Positions 36,631 through 44,185 of a stretch of DNA of 64,000 bases are shown here, piece after piece. The DNA lies in contig CACMQS010000008.1 of assembly GCA_902615845.1 (NCBI GenBank), positions 1 to 64,000 of the forward strand, written 5' to 3'. The position numbers and the translations under genes were made by a program. The notes beneath the pieces are model-generated. The model worked only from the letters and a program-made list of their open reading frames with translations, made no database searches and was not told the origin of the DNA. This stretch comes from an uncultured Alphaproteobacteria bacterium. GTDB lineage: Bacteria; Pseudomonadota; Alphaproteobacteria; HIMB59; GCA-002718135. Each line of letters begins with the position of its first letter. Position 1 is the first letter of the stretch.

Positions 36631-37926
36631 GTGAGAGAAAAAATAGCAATCATTGGTTCTGGGATTTCAGGAATAAGTGCAGCTTACCTTTTATCTTCTA
36701 AATATGATATTTATTTATTTGAAAAAAATAATAGATTGGGTGGACATACAAGAACTATCTATGTTGAAGAATCAACAAAGACAATCCCAGTCGATACAGG
36801 GTTTATTGTATTCAATGAAAATAATTATCCAGATTTAACAAATTTTTTTAAATTACTTGATGTGAAATGTAAAAATTCAGATATGTCTTTTGCAGTCTCA
36901 AATCAAGATCCTCAAATTGAATATAGTGGTAAAAATATATTTTCTCTTTTTGCTAATTTTAGAAATGTGTTTTCTTTAAATTTTTTTAAAATGTTATTTG
37001 AAATAAGAAAACTTTATTTATTATGTAATAGCTTGAATGTTAGTGATTTAGAGCAAACTAAAACCTTAAATGATTTTTTAAAAACTAATAATTTTTCAAC
37101 ATACCTAATAAATTATCATATTTTACCTATGATATCATCTATATGGTCAAGCAATATAAGTGATGTAAAAAATTTTCCTCTAATAACATTCATTAATTTT
37201 TTTAAAAATCATGCTTTATTTAATTTAAAAAAAAGACCTCAATGGAAATATGTAGATGGCGGTAGTAACGAATATATAAAAAAAATTATTAATAAAAATG
37301 TTTTTAAGTATGAAATAAATTTCAAAATTAAAAAAATTATTAGAGAAAATAATAAAATTAAAATAGAAGATGAGAAAAATAATATATTAGAATTTCATAA
37401 GGTAATATTCGCAACCCATGCAAATCAAGTATTGGATATTTTGGAAAAACCAACAGAAGAAGAAGTAAAAATATTTTCACAATTTAAATATTCAACTAAT
37501 TCAGCAATACTTCACTCCGATCACTCTTTAATGCCTAAATCAAAAATTGCTTGGTCAAGTTGGAATTTTTTAAAAAAGTCATCATCTTCTAAATTTACTT
37601 TAACTTATTGGATGAATTTTTTGCAAAAATTACCAACTAAACAAAATTATTTTGTAACTGTTAATCCATATAAAAAGCCTAAAGACATAATTAACGAAAC
37701 AACATTTAATCATCCAATATATACTACCGATACTATTTTAGCTCAAAAAAATGTTATGGAAATCCAAGGAAAGAATAATACTTTTTTCTGTGGAGCTTAC
37801 CTTGGATATGGTTTTCATGAAGACGGCATTCAATCATCTTCTTATATTTGTAAATTGTTAAATTGTGATTTACCTTGGAAGAGAGAGAAAAATTTTTATA
37901 ATAGATTGCAAATTAATTTTAAATGA
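36631..37926 (+). CDS. FAD/NAD(P)-dependent oxidoreductase (COG2907-type)
   Basis: The 431-residue flavoprotein uses a GTG start directly after the photolyase stop. AIIGSGISGISAAYLLSSKY at residue 5 is the dinucleotide motif. FEKNNRLGGHTRTIYVEE and PVDTGFIVFNENNYPDL match the COG2907 amine-oxidase-like family. HKVIFATHANQVLDIL and the terminal FCGAYLGYGFHEDGIQSS complete the fold. The family is widely linked to cfa and DUF1365 genes. Its reaction is not established, but desaturation or oxidation of modified fatty acids is the proposed theme. It overlaps DUF1365 by four bases (ATGA). Confidence 0.88.
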   Translation: MREKIAIIGSGISGISAAYLLSSKYDIYLFEKNNRLGGHTRTIYVEESTKTIPVDTGFIVFNENNYPDLTNFFKLLDVKCKNSDMSFAVSNQDPQIEYSGKNIFSLFANFRNVFSLNFFKMLFEIRKLYLLCNSLNVSDLEQTKTLNDFLKTNNFSTYLINYHILPMISSIWSSNISDVKNFPLITFINFFKNHALFNLKKRPQWKYVDGGSNEYIKKIINKNVFKYEINFKIKKIIRENNKIKIEDEKNNILEFHKVIFATHANQVLDILEKPTEEEVKIFSQFKYSTNSAILHSDHSLMPKSKIAWSSWNFLKKSSSSKFTLTYWMNFLQKLPTKQNYFVTVNPYKKPKDIINETTFNHPIYTTDTILAQKNVMEIQGKNNTFFCGAYLGYGFHEDGIQSSSYICKLLNCDLPWKREKNFYNRLQINFK

Positions 37927-38696
37927 TTTCTCAAATTCTATTATCTAGCATTATTCATAAAAGATTTATTCCATTTAAACACACATTGAAATATGAGGCA
38001 CCAAGTCTTTTTATTAATTTGGATAATCTTGATCAATTAAGTAAAAACTATAAACTTTTTTCATTAAACTCTTTTAATCTTTTTTCTATTTATGAAAAAG
38101 ATCATGGATATAGAGACAAAAGGTCAATAAAGACATTCGTTAAAGATTCACTCTCTAAATTTAATATTAAATATAAACATCTTAATATCATGATATTATG
38201 TTTTCCAAGAATTTTCGGATATGTATTTGATCCCTTATCAATTATATATTGTTATGATGATAAAAAATTAATATCTATTTTCTATGAAGTCAAGAATACG
38301 ACTAATGAACAACATACCTATATTTTTAAAGGAAATGTAAATTTTCAAGATTTTAAATTATCTCATGAATGTGCGAAGCAGTTTTATGTATCTCCATTCA
38401 TAGAAATGGAGGCAAATTATAAATTTTTTAATCGAATGCAAAAAAATAAAATAAATATTAACATTGATCTTTATGATAAAAATAATAAAAAAGTTCTAAC
38501 AGCTACTCAGCATGGCAAATTTATAGATTTTAACTCAAAAAATATGTTTAAATTTTTATATTATAATCCACTTTTTGGTTTTAAGGTAATGGCTGGAATT
38601 CTTTATGAGGCTTTAAAAATAATTTACAAAGGTGGTAAATATTATGCACGAAATAAGAAGCCAAATGATACAGTTAGTTTTGAAGGTAATTTTTAA
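37923..38696 (+). CDS. DUF1365 family protein
   Basis: The 257-residue protein belongs to DUF1365 (COG3496). The signature blocks are the N-terminal HKRFIPFKHTLKYEAPSLFI, YEKDHGYRDKRSIKTFV, MILCFPRIFGYVFDPLSIIY, FYEVKNTTNEQHTYIF and AKQFYVSPFIEMEANYKF. The function is unknown. The gene is almost always found between a COG2907 oxidoreductase and a cyclopropane-fatty-acid synthase, exactly as here. It overlaps the upstream gene by four bases and its stop is immediately followed by the cfa ATG. A role in modifying membrane fatty acids is inferred from context only. Confidence 0.92.
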   Translation: MISQILLSSIIHKRFIPFKHTLKYEAPSLFINLDNLDQLSKNYKLFSLNSFNLFSIYEKDHGYRDKRSIKTFVKDSLSKFNIKYKHLNIMILCFPRIFGYVFDPLSIIYCYDDKKLISIFYEVKNTTNEQHTYIFKGNVNFQDFKLSHECAKQFYVSPFIEMEANYKFFNRMQKNKININIDLYDKNNKKVLTATQHGKFIDFNSKNMFKFLYYNPLFGFKVMAGILYEALKIIYKGGKYYARNKKPNDTVSFEGNF

Positions 38697-39890
38697 ATGA
38701 ATTTTTTTAAAACAAATTTTGATAAAACTGTCGAAAAATTATTAGTAAACTTTTTATCTAAAATTCGATATGGAAAATTAACAGTTCAATTTCCAACTGG
38801 TGAGGAGAGAGTTTTTGTCGGAAAAGAGATGGATATATCTGCAAATATAAAAATTCATAACTATAATTTTTTAAATTTAATTTTTAAAAAAGGTTCTGTA
38901 GGTTTTGCAGAAGCCTATATGAATGGTTACTTTTCAAGCACCGATTTAACAAATTTATTACTACTTTCTCACAAAAATGAGAGTTATTTTTTACAAAGTA
39001 TAAATACTAATCTTTTTTTTGCTACTTTTGCCAAATTAAAGCATTTTTTAAATAACAATTCAAAATCACAGAGTAAAAAAAATATTAAATATCATTATGA
39101 TTTAGGAAATAATTTTTACGAAAAGTGGTTAGATAAAACTATGACCTATTCTTCTGCTCTTTTTGATAATAAGAATACCAATTTATTAGATGCACAATTT
39201 AACAAATATAGAAAAATTGCTGAAACTTTATCATTAGACTCAAATTCTAAAACTTTAGAAATTGGATGTGGATGGGGAGGTTTTTCATCATTTGTAGCGA
39301 AAAATTATAATTGTTCAGTTGATGCTATAACTATTTCTAAGGAACAATACGAATATGCTTCTGAAAAAATTCAAAATGAAGGTTTGTCTGAAAAAGTATC
39401 AGTTATATTCAGAGATTATAGGGATATCAAAAAAAAATATTCAAATATTGTTTCAATCGAAATGTTTGAAGCAGTTGGGAAGAAATACTGGCATAATTAC
39501 TTTGATAAAATTCGTAATTCTCTCAACGATGGCGGTATGGCTGCACTACAAGTCATAACGATTGATGAAAAAAAGGCTAAAGATTATCAAAACAGACCAG
39601 ATTTTATTCAACAATATATTTTTCCAGGTGGAATGCTTCCAACTAAAAAACAATTTGAATATTCGGCAAAACACGTTGGATTAAAATGTATTGAAAATCT
39701 AAGTTTCGGTGGTTCTTATGCAAAAACACTTAAAATGTGGAATAAACAATTTCAAAAATCTTGGAATGATTTATCTCAGTTTGGTTTTGATATTAAATTT
39801 AAAAGAATGTGGGAATTTTATCTATCTTATTGTGAAACAGGTTTTGCAAATAGTTCAACCGATGTTTCTCATTTCTTAATTCAAAAATAG
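38697..39890 (+). CDS. cfa: cyclopropane-fatty-acyl-phospholipid synthase family methyltransferase
   Basis: The 397-residue protein has NIKYHYDLGNNFYEKWLDKT and MTYSSALFD, the substrate-side signature. The SAM-binding motif LEIGCGWGGFSSFVAKNY lies near residue 186, followed by ITISKEQYEYASEKI, SIEMFEAVGKKYW and FIQQYIFPGGMLPT. It transfers a methylene or methyl group from SAM to double bonds of membrane lipids. In Rhodobacter, paralogues of this family make methylated or furan fatty acids, so true cyclopropane synthesis is not certain. It lies in the phr-oxidoreductase-DUF1365-cfa-DUF2878 run without gaps. Confidence 0.94.
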   Translation: MNFFKTNFDKTVEKLLVNFLSKIRYGKLTVQFPTGEERVFVGKEMDISANIKIHNYNFLNLIFKKGSVGFAEAYMNGYFSSTDLTNLLLLSHKNESYFLQSINTNLFFATFAKLKHFLNNNSKSQSKKNIKYHYDLGNNFYEKWLDKTMTYSSALFDNKNTNLLDAQFNKYRKIAETLSLDSNSKTLEIGCGWGGFSSFVAKNYNCSVDAITISKEQYEYASEKIQNEGLSEKVSVIFRDYRDIKKKYSNIVSIEMFEAVGKKYWHNYFDKIRNSLNDGGMAALQVITIDEKKAKDYQNRPDFIQQYIFPGGMLPTKKQFEYSAKHVGLKCIENLSFGGSYAKTLKMWNKQFQKSWNDLSQFGFDIKFKRMWEFYLSYCETGFANSSTDVSHFLIQK

Positions 39891-39892
39891 AA

Positions 39893-40405
39893 ATGCAAAA
39901 ACTAAAAGTATTTTTAGTCTTAACTGGCTATCAACTAACTTGGTTAGCTTGTGTATTTGGTGAAACAAAATTTTCTAATTCCAAGTTGGGCATTTTGGTT
40001 GGAATTATTTTCTTACTAACTTATTTTTATTTTAATCATAATAAAAAAAAATTTATTAAGATTTCACTTTTGATTTCAGTTCCAGGATATTTTTTTGATA
40101 CTTTATTAGTTTACTTCCAAATTTATGATTTTGAAACTATTGCTAAACTTGGTACTCTGCCATTATGGATGATTGTTTTATGGTTTAGTTTTAGTACTCT
40201 TTTTGATGAAATTCTTACTTTTTTTAAAAGTTATAAAATTTTAGGAATTATTTTAAGTGGAGTTTTAGGACCTTTAACCTATTATCTTGGTGAGCCTATC
40301 GAAGTTATAAAAATATATAACTTTCAGATTTTCATTATTTCAATGGTATTATTTTGGATGATCTTGATGTTCTATTATCTAAATTACGTTATAAAAAATG
40401 ATTAA
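39893..40405 (+). CDS. DUF2878-like membrane protein
   Basis: The 170-residue protein has about five hydrophobic helices. LVLTGYQLTWLACVFGE at the N-terminus, ISVPGYFFDTLLVYFQIYDF and LPLWMIVLWFSFSTLFDE are consistent with DUF2878, as are VLGPLTYYLGEPIEV and the C-terminal helices. Members are inner-membrane proteins of unknown function, found with photolyase, cfa and DUF1365 genes in many Gram-negatives. It begins two bases after the cfa stop. The stop overlaps the convergent trcR stop by four bases, closing the cluster. The assignment rests on hydrophobic pattern and context as well as motif. Confidence 0.8.
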   Translation: MQKLKVFLVLTGYQLTWLACVFGETKFSNSKLGILVGIIFLLTYFYFNHNKKKFIKISLLISVPGYFFDTLLVYFQIYDFETIAKLGTLPLWMIVLWFSFSTLFDEILTFFKSYKILGIILSGVLGPLTYYLGEPIEVIKIYNFQIFIISMVLFWMILMFYYLNYVIKND

Positions 40406-40944
40406 TTTTCTTGATCTACTTTTTTTGTTCTAGTTCTATTTAAAGTTCTTTCGAGATCCTTATAAGTACATAAACCAACATCCATTGGACTTTTTGCCTC
40501 AAGAACTGCTTCTCTGTATGTTCCATTTCTTATAGCCTCTACTGTATTTTTTGTTGAGCCGGTAAGTTTTGCAATTTGAGAACTACTTAATTCAGTCGGA
40601 TATCTTTTTATAAGCCACAAAATAGCATATGGCTTTTCTTGTCTTAAAGAAAGAGGTGTATATTTAGAATCTTTTTTTCTTGGCGGTAAATCTTCAATTA
40701 CATCAGACTTAATAAGACTCAAACGAGCTGCATTATCTTTTTCACACCTAGTAATTTCTTCTTTAGTTAATTGATTATTATCAATTGGATCATAACCTCT
40801 CATACCGACAGCAACTTCTCCATCAGCTATACCTTGAACCTCTAATTCATGTAATCCACAGAATTCAGCTATTTGATCAAACGTTAAAGCTGTATTTTCA
40901 ACTAACCATATTGCTGTTGCTTTAGGCATTAAAGGATATTTCAT
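40402..40944 (-). CDS. trcR: TrcR/DUF1013 cell-cycle transcriptional regulator
   Basis: The protein of about 180 residues belongs to the alphaproteobacteria-specific DUF1013 family. It contains MPKATAIWLVENTALTFDQI, AEFCGLHELEVQGIADGEVA and GMRGYDPIDNNQLTKEEI. LSLRQEKPYAILWLIKRYP and SSQIAKLTGSTKNTVEAIRN follow, with the second helix-turn-helix. In Caulobacter this family is linked to transcription of ctrA. The open frame extends to 40995, but the added residues are hydrophobic and not conserved. The ATG at 40944 (MKYPLMPKAT) matches the usual family start. It is divergent from the DUF1192 gene. Confidence 0.94.
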   Translation of the reverse strand: MKYPLMPKATAIWLVENTALTFDQIAEFCGLHELEVQGIADGEVAVGMRGYDPIDNNQLTKEEITRCEKDNAARLSLIKSDVIEDLPPRKKDSKYTPLSLRQEKPYAILWLIKRYPTELSSSQIAKLTGSTKNTVEAIRNGTYREAVLEAKSPMDVGLCTYKDLERTLNRTRTKKVDQEN

Positions 40945-40988
40945 AATTGGCTCATATAATATAATCAAAAAATAATATATAACAAAAT

Positions 40989-41177
40989 ATGACAATGACA
41001 GATTTTTTTGAAGTTGATGAAAAACAAAAGACGGTTAAAATATTAAATTTGGATGATTTCAGTGTTGAGGATTTACAAAACTATATTTCTGAACTTCAAA
41101 CTGAAGTATTAAGAGTTCAAGATGAAATAAAAAAGAAGAAAAATTTAAAACTTGATGCTGAAAAGTTTTTTAAATAA
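40989..41177 (+). CDS. DUF1192 family small protein
   Basis: The 62-residue protein ends in a short coiled coil. NLDDFSVEDLQNYISELQTE and VLRVQDEIKKKKNLKLDAEK fit the DUF1192 consensus (M-S-x-E-E-L-x-x-Y-I-x-x-L-x-x-E-I-x-R), including the terminal A-E-x-F-F-K. The function is unknown. The family is confined to alphaproteobacteria. A second ATG lies two codons in (40995). The gene is divergent from trcR with 44 bp between starts, and its stop abuts the convergent rpmE stop with no spacer. Confidence 0.9.
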   Translation: MTMTDFFEVDEKQKTVKILNLDDFSVEDLQNYISELQTEVLRVQDEIKKKKNLKLDAEKFFK

Positions 41178-41405
41178 TTATTTATTAATCTTTAGACCTT
41201 TAAATCTTTTTTGGAATCTAGCTACTTGTCCTTCAGATTCATTAAGGCCAGCTTTTCCACCTGTCCAAGCAGGGTGAGATTTAGAATCAATTTCTAATTT
41301 AAGAGTGTCGCCTTCTTTGCCCCAAGTAGATCTTGTTTTAAATGTAGAGCCATCTGTCATGAGAACATTTATTTCATGATATTTAGGATGAATATCTTTT
41401 TTCAT
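41178..41405 (-). CDS. rpmE: large ribosomal subunit protein bL31
   Basis: The 75-residue protein begins [20 protein letters not shown] and contains [39 protein letters not shown] and [10 protein letters not shown]. These identify L31 without the zinc cysteines, as in most alphaproteobacteria. Normal length. It is transcribed in the same direction as the upstream suhB (24-bp gap) and converges with the DUF1192 gene. Confidence 0.98.
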   Translation of the reverse strand: MKKDIHPKYHEINVLMTDGSTFKTRSTWGKEGDTLKLEIDSKSHPAWTGGKAGLNESEGQVARFQKRFKGLKINK

Positions 41406-41429
41406 GATTGTCTTATATTTATATAGATT

Positions 41430-42206
41430 TTAAAGTAAAGTAAGTTTTTCAATTAATTCATTATGAATTTTACCATTTGAAGCAACTAAATCCCTACAAT
41501 TAGTTTGCCAGATATTGCCATCAATTCTTGAAATTTTTCCGCCAGCCTCTTTAACTAAAAGAACACCTGTTGAAATATCCCATAAATTAATACCCCTCTC
41601 CCAAAAAGCATCTAATTTACCAGATGCAACATAAGCTAAATCAAGACCTGCCGAACCTAGCCTTCTTATTCCTGCAGAGTATTTTAAGACTTCATCGATT
41701 TCACTTAAATAGTTTTTGTAAATCCTCTCTCCAAATGGGAGTCCAGTACCTATCAAGCAATCAGAAAAAATTTGCCTGTTTGATACTCGAAGTCTACTAT
41801 TATTACACCACGAACCTTTACCCTTCGAACTCCAAAAAAATTCGTTTAAAATTGGATTATAAATCACACCGTCTGTGATTTCGCCATTTGTCATTTTAGC
41901 AACGATTATTCCAACATGCGGTATTCCATGTATAAAATTTGAGGTTCCATCAATTGGGTCAATAATAATTGTGTTTTCATCACCTTTTATTTCACCAGTT
42001 TCTTCAGTTATGTAAGTATAATCTGGATAATAGTATTTTAGATTTTCTAAAAGTGTTTTTTCTACTTTAATATCTGCATTTGTTACAAAATCTCCAACTG
42101 ATTTAGACTGTATTTGTAAATTTTCTAATTCTCCAAAATCTCTTAATAATATTTTACCAGCTTTTTTAACTGCTTTTTCAAAAATATTAATTACTGCTGG
42201 CTGCAT
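41430..42206 (-). CDS. suhB: inositol monophosphatase family protein SuhB
   Basis: The 258-residue Mg2+-dependent phosphatase has YITEETGEIKGD with metal-binding Glu residues. IIIDPIDGTSNFIHGIPHVG is the D-P-I-D-G-T signature, and the C-terminal block is AFWERGINLWDISTGVLLVK (W-D-x-A-x-G class, here W-D-I-S-T-G). Members hydrolyse inositol phosphates and related sugars, and SuhB also has a role in ribosome biogenesis in E. coli. It overlaps efp by one base (TAATG), as the last but one gene of the tkt-gap-unknown-efp-suhB-rpmE strand. Confidence 0.95.
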   Translation of the reverse strand: MQPAVINIFEKAVKKAGKILLRDFGELENLQIQSKSVGDFVTNADIKVEKTLLENLKYYYPDYTYITEETGEIKGDENTIIIDPIDGTSNFIHGIPHVGIIVAKMTNGEITDGVIYNPILNEFFWSSKGKGSWCNNSRLRVSNRQIFSDCLIGTGLPFGERIYKNYLSEIDEVLKYSAGIRRLGSAGLDLAYVASGKLDAFWERGINLWDISTGVLLVKEAGGKISRIDGNIWQTNCRDLVASNGKIHNELIEKLTLL

Positions 42207-42775
42207 TAATTTTTTGATTTTTCGATATAGCTACCGTCAATTGTACTTATGACTATTTTATCATTAACCGCAATAAATTGAGGTACAGATGTTTTAATGT
42301 TCTTTTCTAATGTAGCTGGTTTATATGATGAAGCAGCTGTTTGACCTTTTACTACACCTTCAGTTTCTACAACACTTAATTCTACAGTATCAGGCAAGTC
42401 AATTCCAACAGGTTTTTCATTATAGAAATTAATAATAACATCACTATTCTCAACTAAAAATTTTGATTGATCTTCAGTTAATATATCTGAGCCAAGTTCT
42501 ATTTGTTCATAAGTTTGTTTATCCATGAATATAAAATTATTATTATCATCATAAAGATACTGAAATTCTTTTTCATCTAGGATAGCTCTTTCAACGGTTT
42601 CTGAGGATCTAAATCTGCTATTCATTTTAGTACCGTCTCTTATTTCTTTAAGTTCGGCTTGTAAGTATGCTCCTCCTTTACCTGGTTGAGTATGCTGTGT
42701 TTTCAAAACTTTCCAGAGTTTTTTATTAATCTCTAAAATATTTCCAACTTTAATTTCGTTGCCATCTATTTTCAT
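42206..42775 (-). CDS. efp: elongation factor P
   Basis: The 189-residue protein has the KOW-like N-terminal domain with KVLKTQHTQPGKGGAYLQAE. This places the modification site Lys33 at the loop tip P-G-K-G-G, and the next block is KEIRDGTKMNSRFRSSETVE. The C-terminal OB domain ends with ATLEKNIKTSVPQFIAVNDK and IVISTIDGSYIEKSKN. EF-P relieves ribosome stalling at polyproline. Its first codon overlaps the stop of the unrecognised upstream gene by four bases, and its stop overlaps suhB. Lysyl-modification enzymes (EpmA/B) are not in the window. Confidence 0.98.
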   Translation of the reverse strand: MKIDGNEIKVGNILEINKKLWKVLKTQHTQPGKGGAYLQAELKEIRDGTKMNSRFRSSETVERAILDEKEFQYLYDDNNNFIFMDKQTYEQIELGSDILTEDQSKFLVENSDVIINFYNEKPVGIDLPDTVELSVVETEGVVKGQTAASSYKPATLEKNIKTSVPQFIAVNDKIVISTIDGSYIEKSKN

Positions 42776-43170
42776 AATATTATCTTTAATTTTTTTTGTA
42801 TATTTTTTATATTGGTGAGATCTACTACATCAAAAGTTGGGTTTAATAAAACCTTATTTTTTTTTGCAATTTGATTAACTTTATTAATGACTATTTTATT
42901 ATTTTTTAATTTTAAATAATCAATATTTTCGTAAGTTAGTAATATACCAAACCCTTGATCATAGCCTGAATCGACAAAAAATTTAATATTGTGTGTCTTA
43001 TATTTTTTGTTGATATAGTTTATTAGAGATCTTAACCACTCTAATCCAAACCCTTTAATTAAAAAATATTTTATAAATATAATAGTAGTTTTGAACTTTG
43101 ATTTTCTAAATTCTATTAGACTTTCAATTTGTGTTAGCGTTGATACGGCAAAACAAATTTTTTTAGGCAC
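42772..43170 (-). CDS. unrecognised 132-residue protein between gap and efp
   Basis: I do not recognise a family. The protein is basic, with alternating hydrophobic strands and Lys-rich helices: ICFAVSTLTQIESLIEF, IKFFVDSGYDQGFGILLTY, NKVLLNPTFDVVDLTN. It has no signal peptide or membrane helix. The pattern suggests part of an alpha/beta barrel or a Rossmann-like fold, but this is a guess. It uses a GTG start that overlaps the gap stop (TAGTG) and ends overlapping the efp start by four bases, so translation is coupled on both sides. Many alphaproteobacteria place fba or thiE-like barrel genes near here, so a shrunken relic is one option. Confidence 0.65.
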   Translation of the reverse strand: MPKKICFAVSTLTQIESLIEFRKSKFKTTIIFIKYFLIKGFGLEWLRSLINYINKKYKTHNIKFFVDSGYDQGFGILLTYENIDYLKLKNNKIVINKVNQIAKKNKVLLNPTFDVVDLTNIKNIQKKLKIIL

Positions 43171-44174
43171 TAAATAAATTTTTTAAGATCAACCATAGTG
43201 TCTATCATTCTATTTGAAAATCCCCATTCATTATCATACCAAGATAAAACTCTACAAAATTTATCTTTGACAACTTGTGTTTGACTCATATCAAATACAG
43301 AACTGCTTGAATTATGATTAAAATCAATTGAAACTAGAGGTAATGAGTTTGTTGTTAGAATTCTATTTAATTTTTTAGTTTTTGAGGCTTGGAGAACTAT
43401 AGAATTAATTTTTTCTGGGTTAGTTTTTTTCTTACTTACAAATGTAAGATCTATAAGTGAGACATTAGGAGTAGGTACTCGAATAGCTGTTCCATCTAGT
43501 TTACCTTTTAATTTAGGCAAGACTAGACTCAAAGCCTTTGCCGCTCCTGTAGAAGTCGGAATCATTGACTCAGCTGCAGCCCTGGCTCTTCTAAAGTCAG
43601 AATGGGTTTGATCTACAGTTCTTTGATCACCCGTGTAACTATGAATTGTTGTCATGAAACCACTTTCAATTCCTAATTTTTCATCAAGAACCATTGCTAA
43701 GGGAGCAAGACAGTTAGTAGTACAAGATCCGTTTGAAATTACGTTATGATTTTTTTTAATAGTATCGTTATTTACACCTTGAACAATTGTGGCATCTACA
43801 TTTGAAGCTGGCGCTGAAATTATAACTTTTTTTGCTCCTGCATTTAAATGAGAAATTGCCTTTTCTTTTGAAGTAAAAACACCACTACATTCAAGAACAA
43901 CATCTACCTTGAGTGATTTCCAAGGAAGGTTATTTGGATCTCTTTCGGAATAAAAATTAATTTTATGTTTACCAATTTTTAATCCATTTTTGATTGAACT
44001 AATCTCATCTTTAAGAATACCATGTACACTGTCATATTTAAGTAAGTGAGCACTGCTCTCAACACTTCCTAGTTCATTAATAGCTACAATATTAATATCT
44101 TTAGGATTTTTTTCTAATAAAGCTCTAAAAACAAGTTTTCCAATTCTTCCAAATCCATTTATTGCAACTTTCAT
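43170..44174 (-). CDS. gap: glyceraldehyde-3-phosphate dehydrogenase
   Basis: The 334-residue protein has the NAD-binding MKVAINGFGRIGKLVFRALL and the catalytic SNGSCTTNCLAPLA with Cys151. HSYTGDQRTVDQTHSDFRRA, AAESMIPTSTGAAKALSLVL and VSWYDNEWGFSNRM-type sequence (here LSWYDNEWGFSNRM) are also present. After the second strand the sequence reads AINELGS, with Glu at position 34 where NAD-specific enzymes usually have Asp, as in erythrose-4-phosphate dehydrogenases. The rest of the protein is GapA-like. A strong AGGAG ribosome site lies upstream. It sits 11 bp after tkt and overlaps the next gene by one base. Confidence 0.96.
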   Translation of the reverse strand: MKVAINGFGRIGKLVFRALLEKNPKDINIVAINELGSVESSAHLLKYDSVHGILKDEISSIKNGLKIGKHKINFYSERDPNNLPWKSLKVDVVLECSGVFTSKEKAISHLNAGAKKVIISAPASNVDATIVQGVNNDTIKKNHNVISNGSCTTNCLAPLAMVLDEKLGIESGFMTTIHSYTGDQRTVDQTHSDFRRARAAAESMIPTSTGAAKALSLVLPKLKGKLDGTAIRVPTPNVSLIDLTFVSKKKTNPEKINSIVLQASKTKKLNRILTTNSLPLVSIDFNHNSSSSVFDMSQTQVVKDKFCRVLSWYDNEWGFSNRMIDTMVDLKKFI

Positions 44175-44185
44175 ATTTCTCCTTT

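Noticed and set aside
40945-40995. Longer TrcR frame starting at 40995
   Set aside because: The added 17 residues are hydrophobic, overlap the DUF1192 start and do not match the conserved family start, which is MPKAT-proximal.
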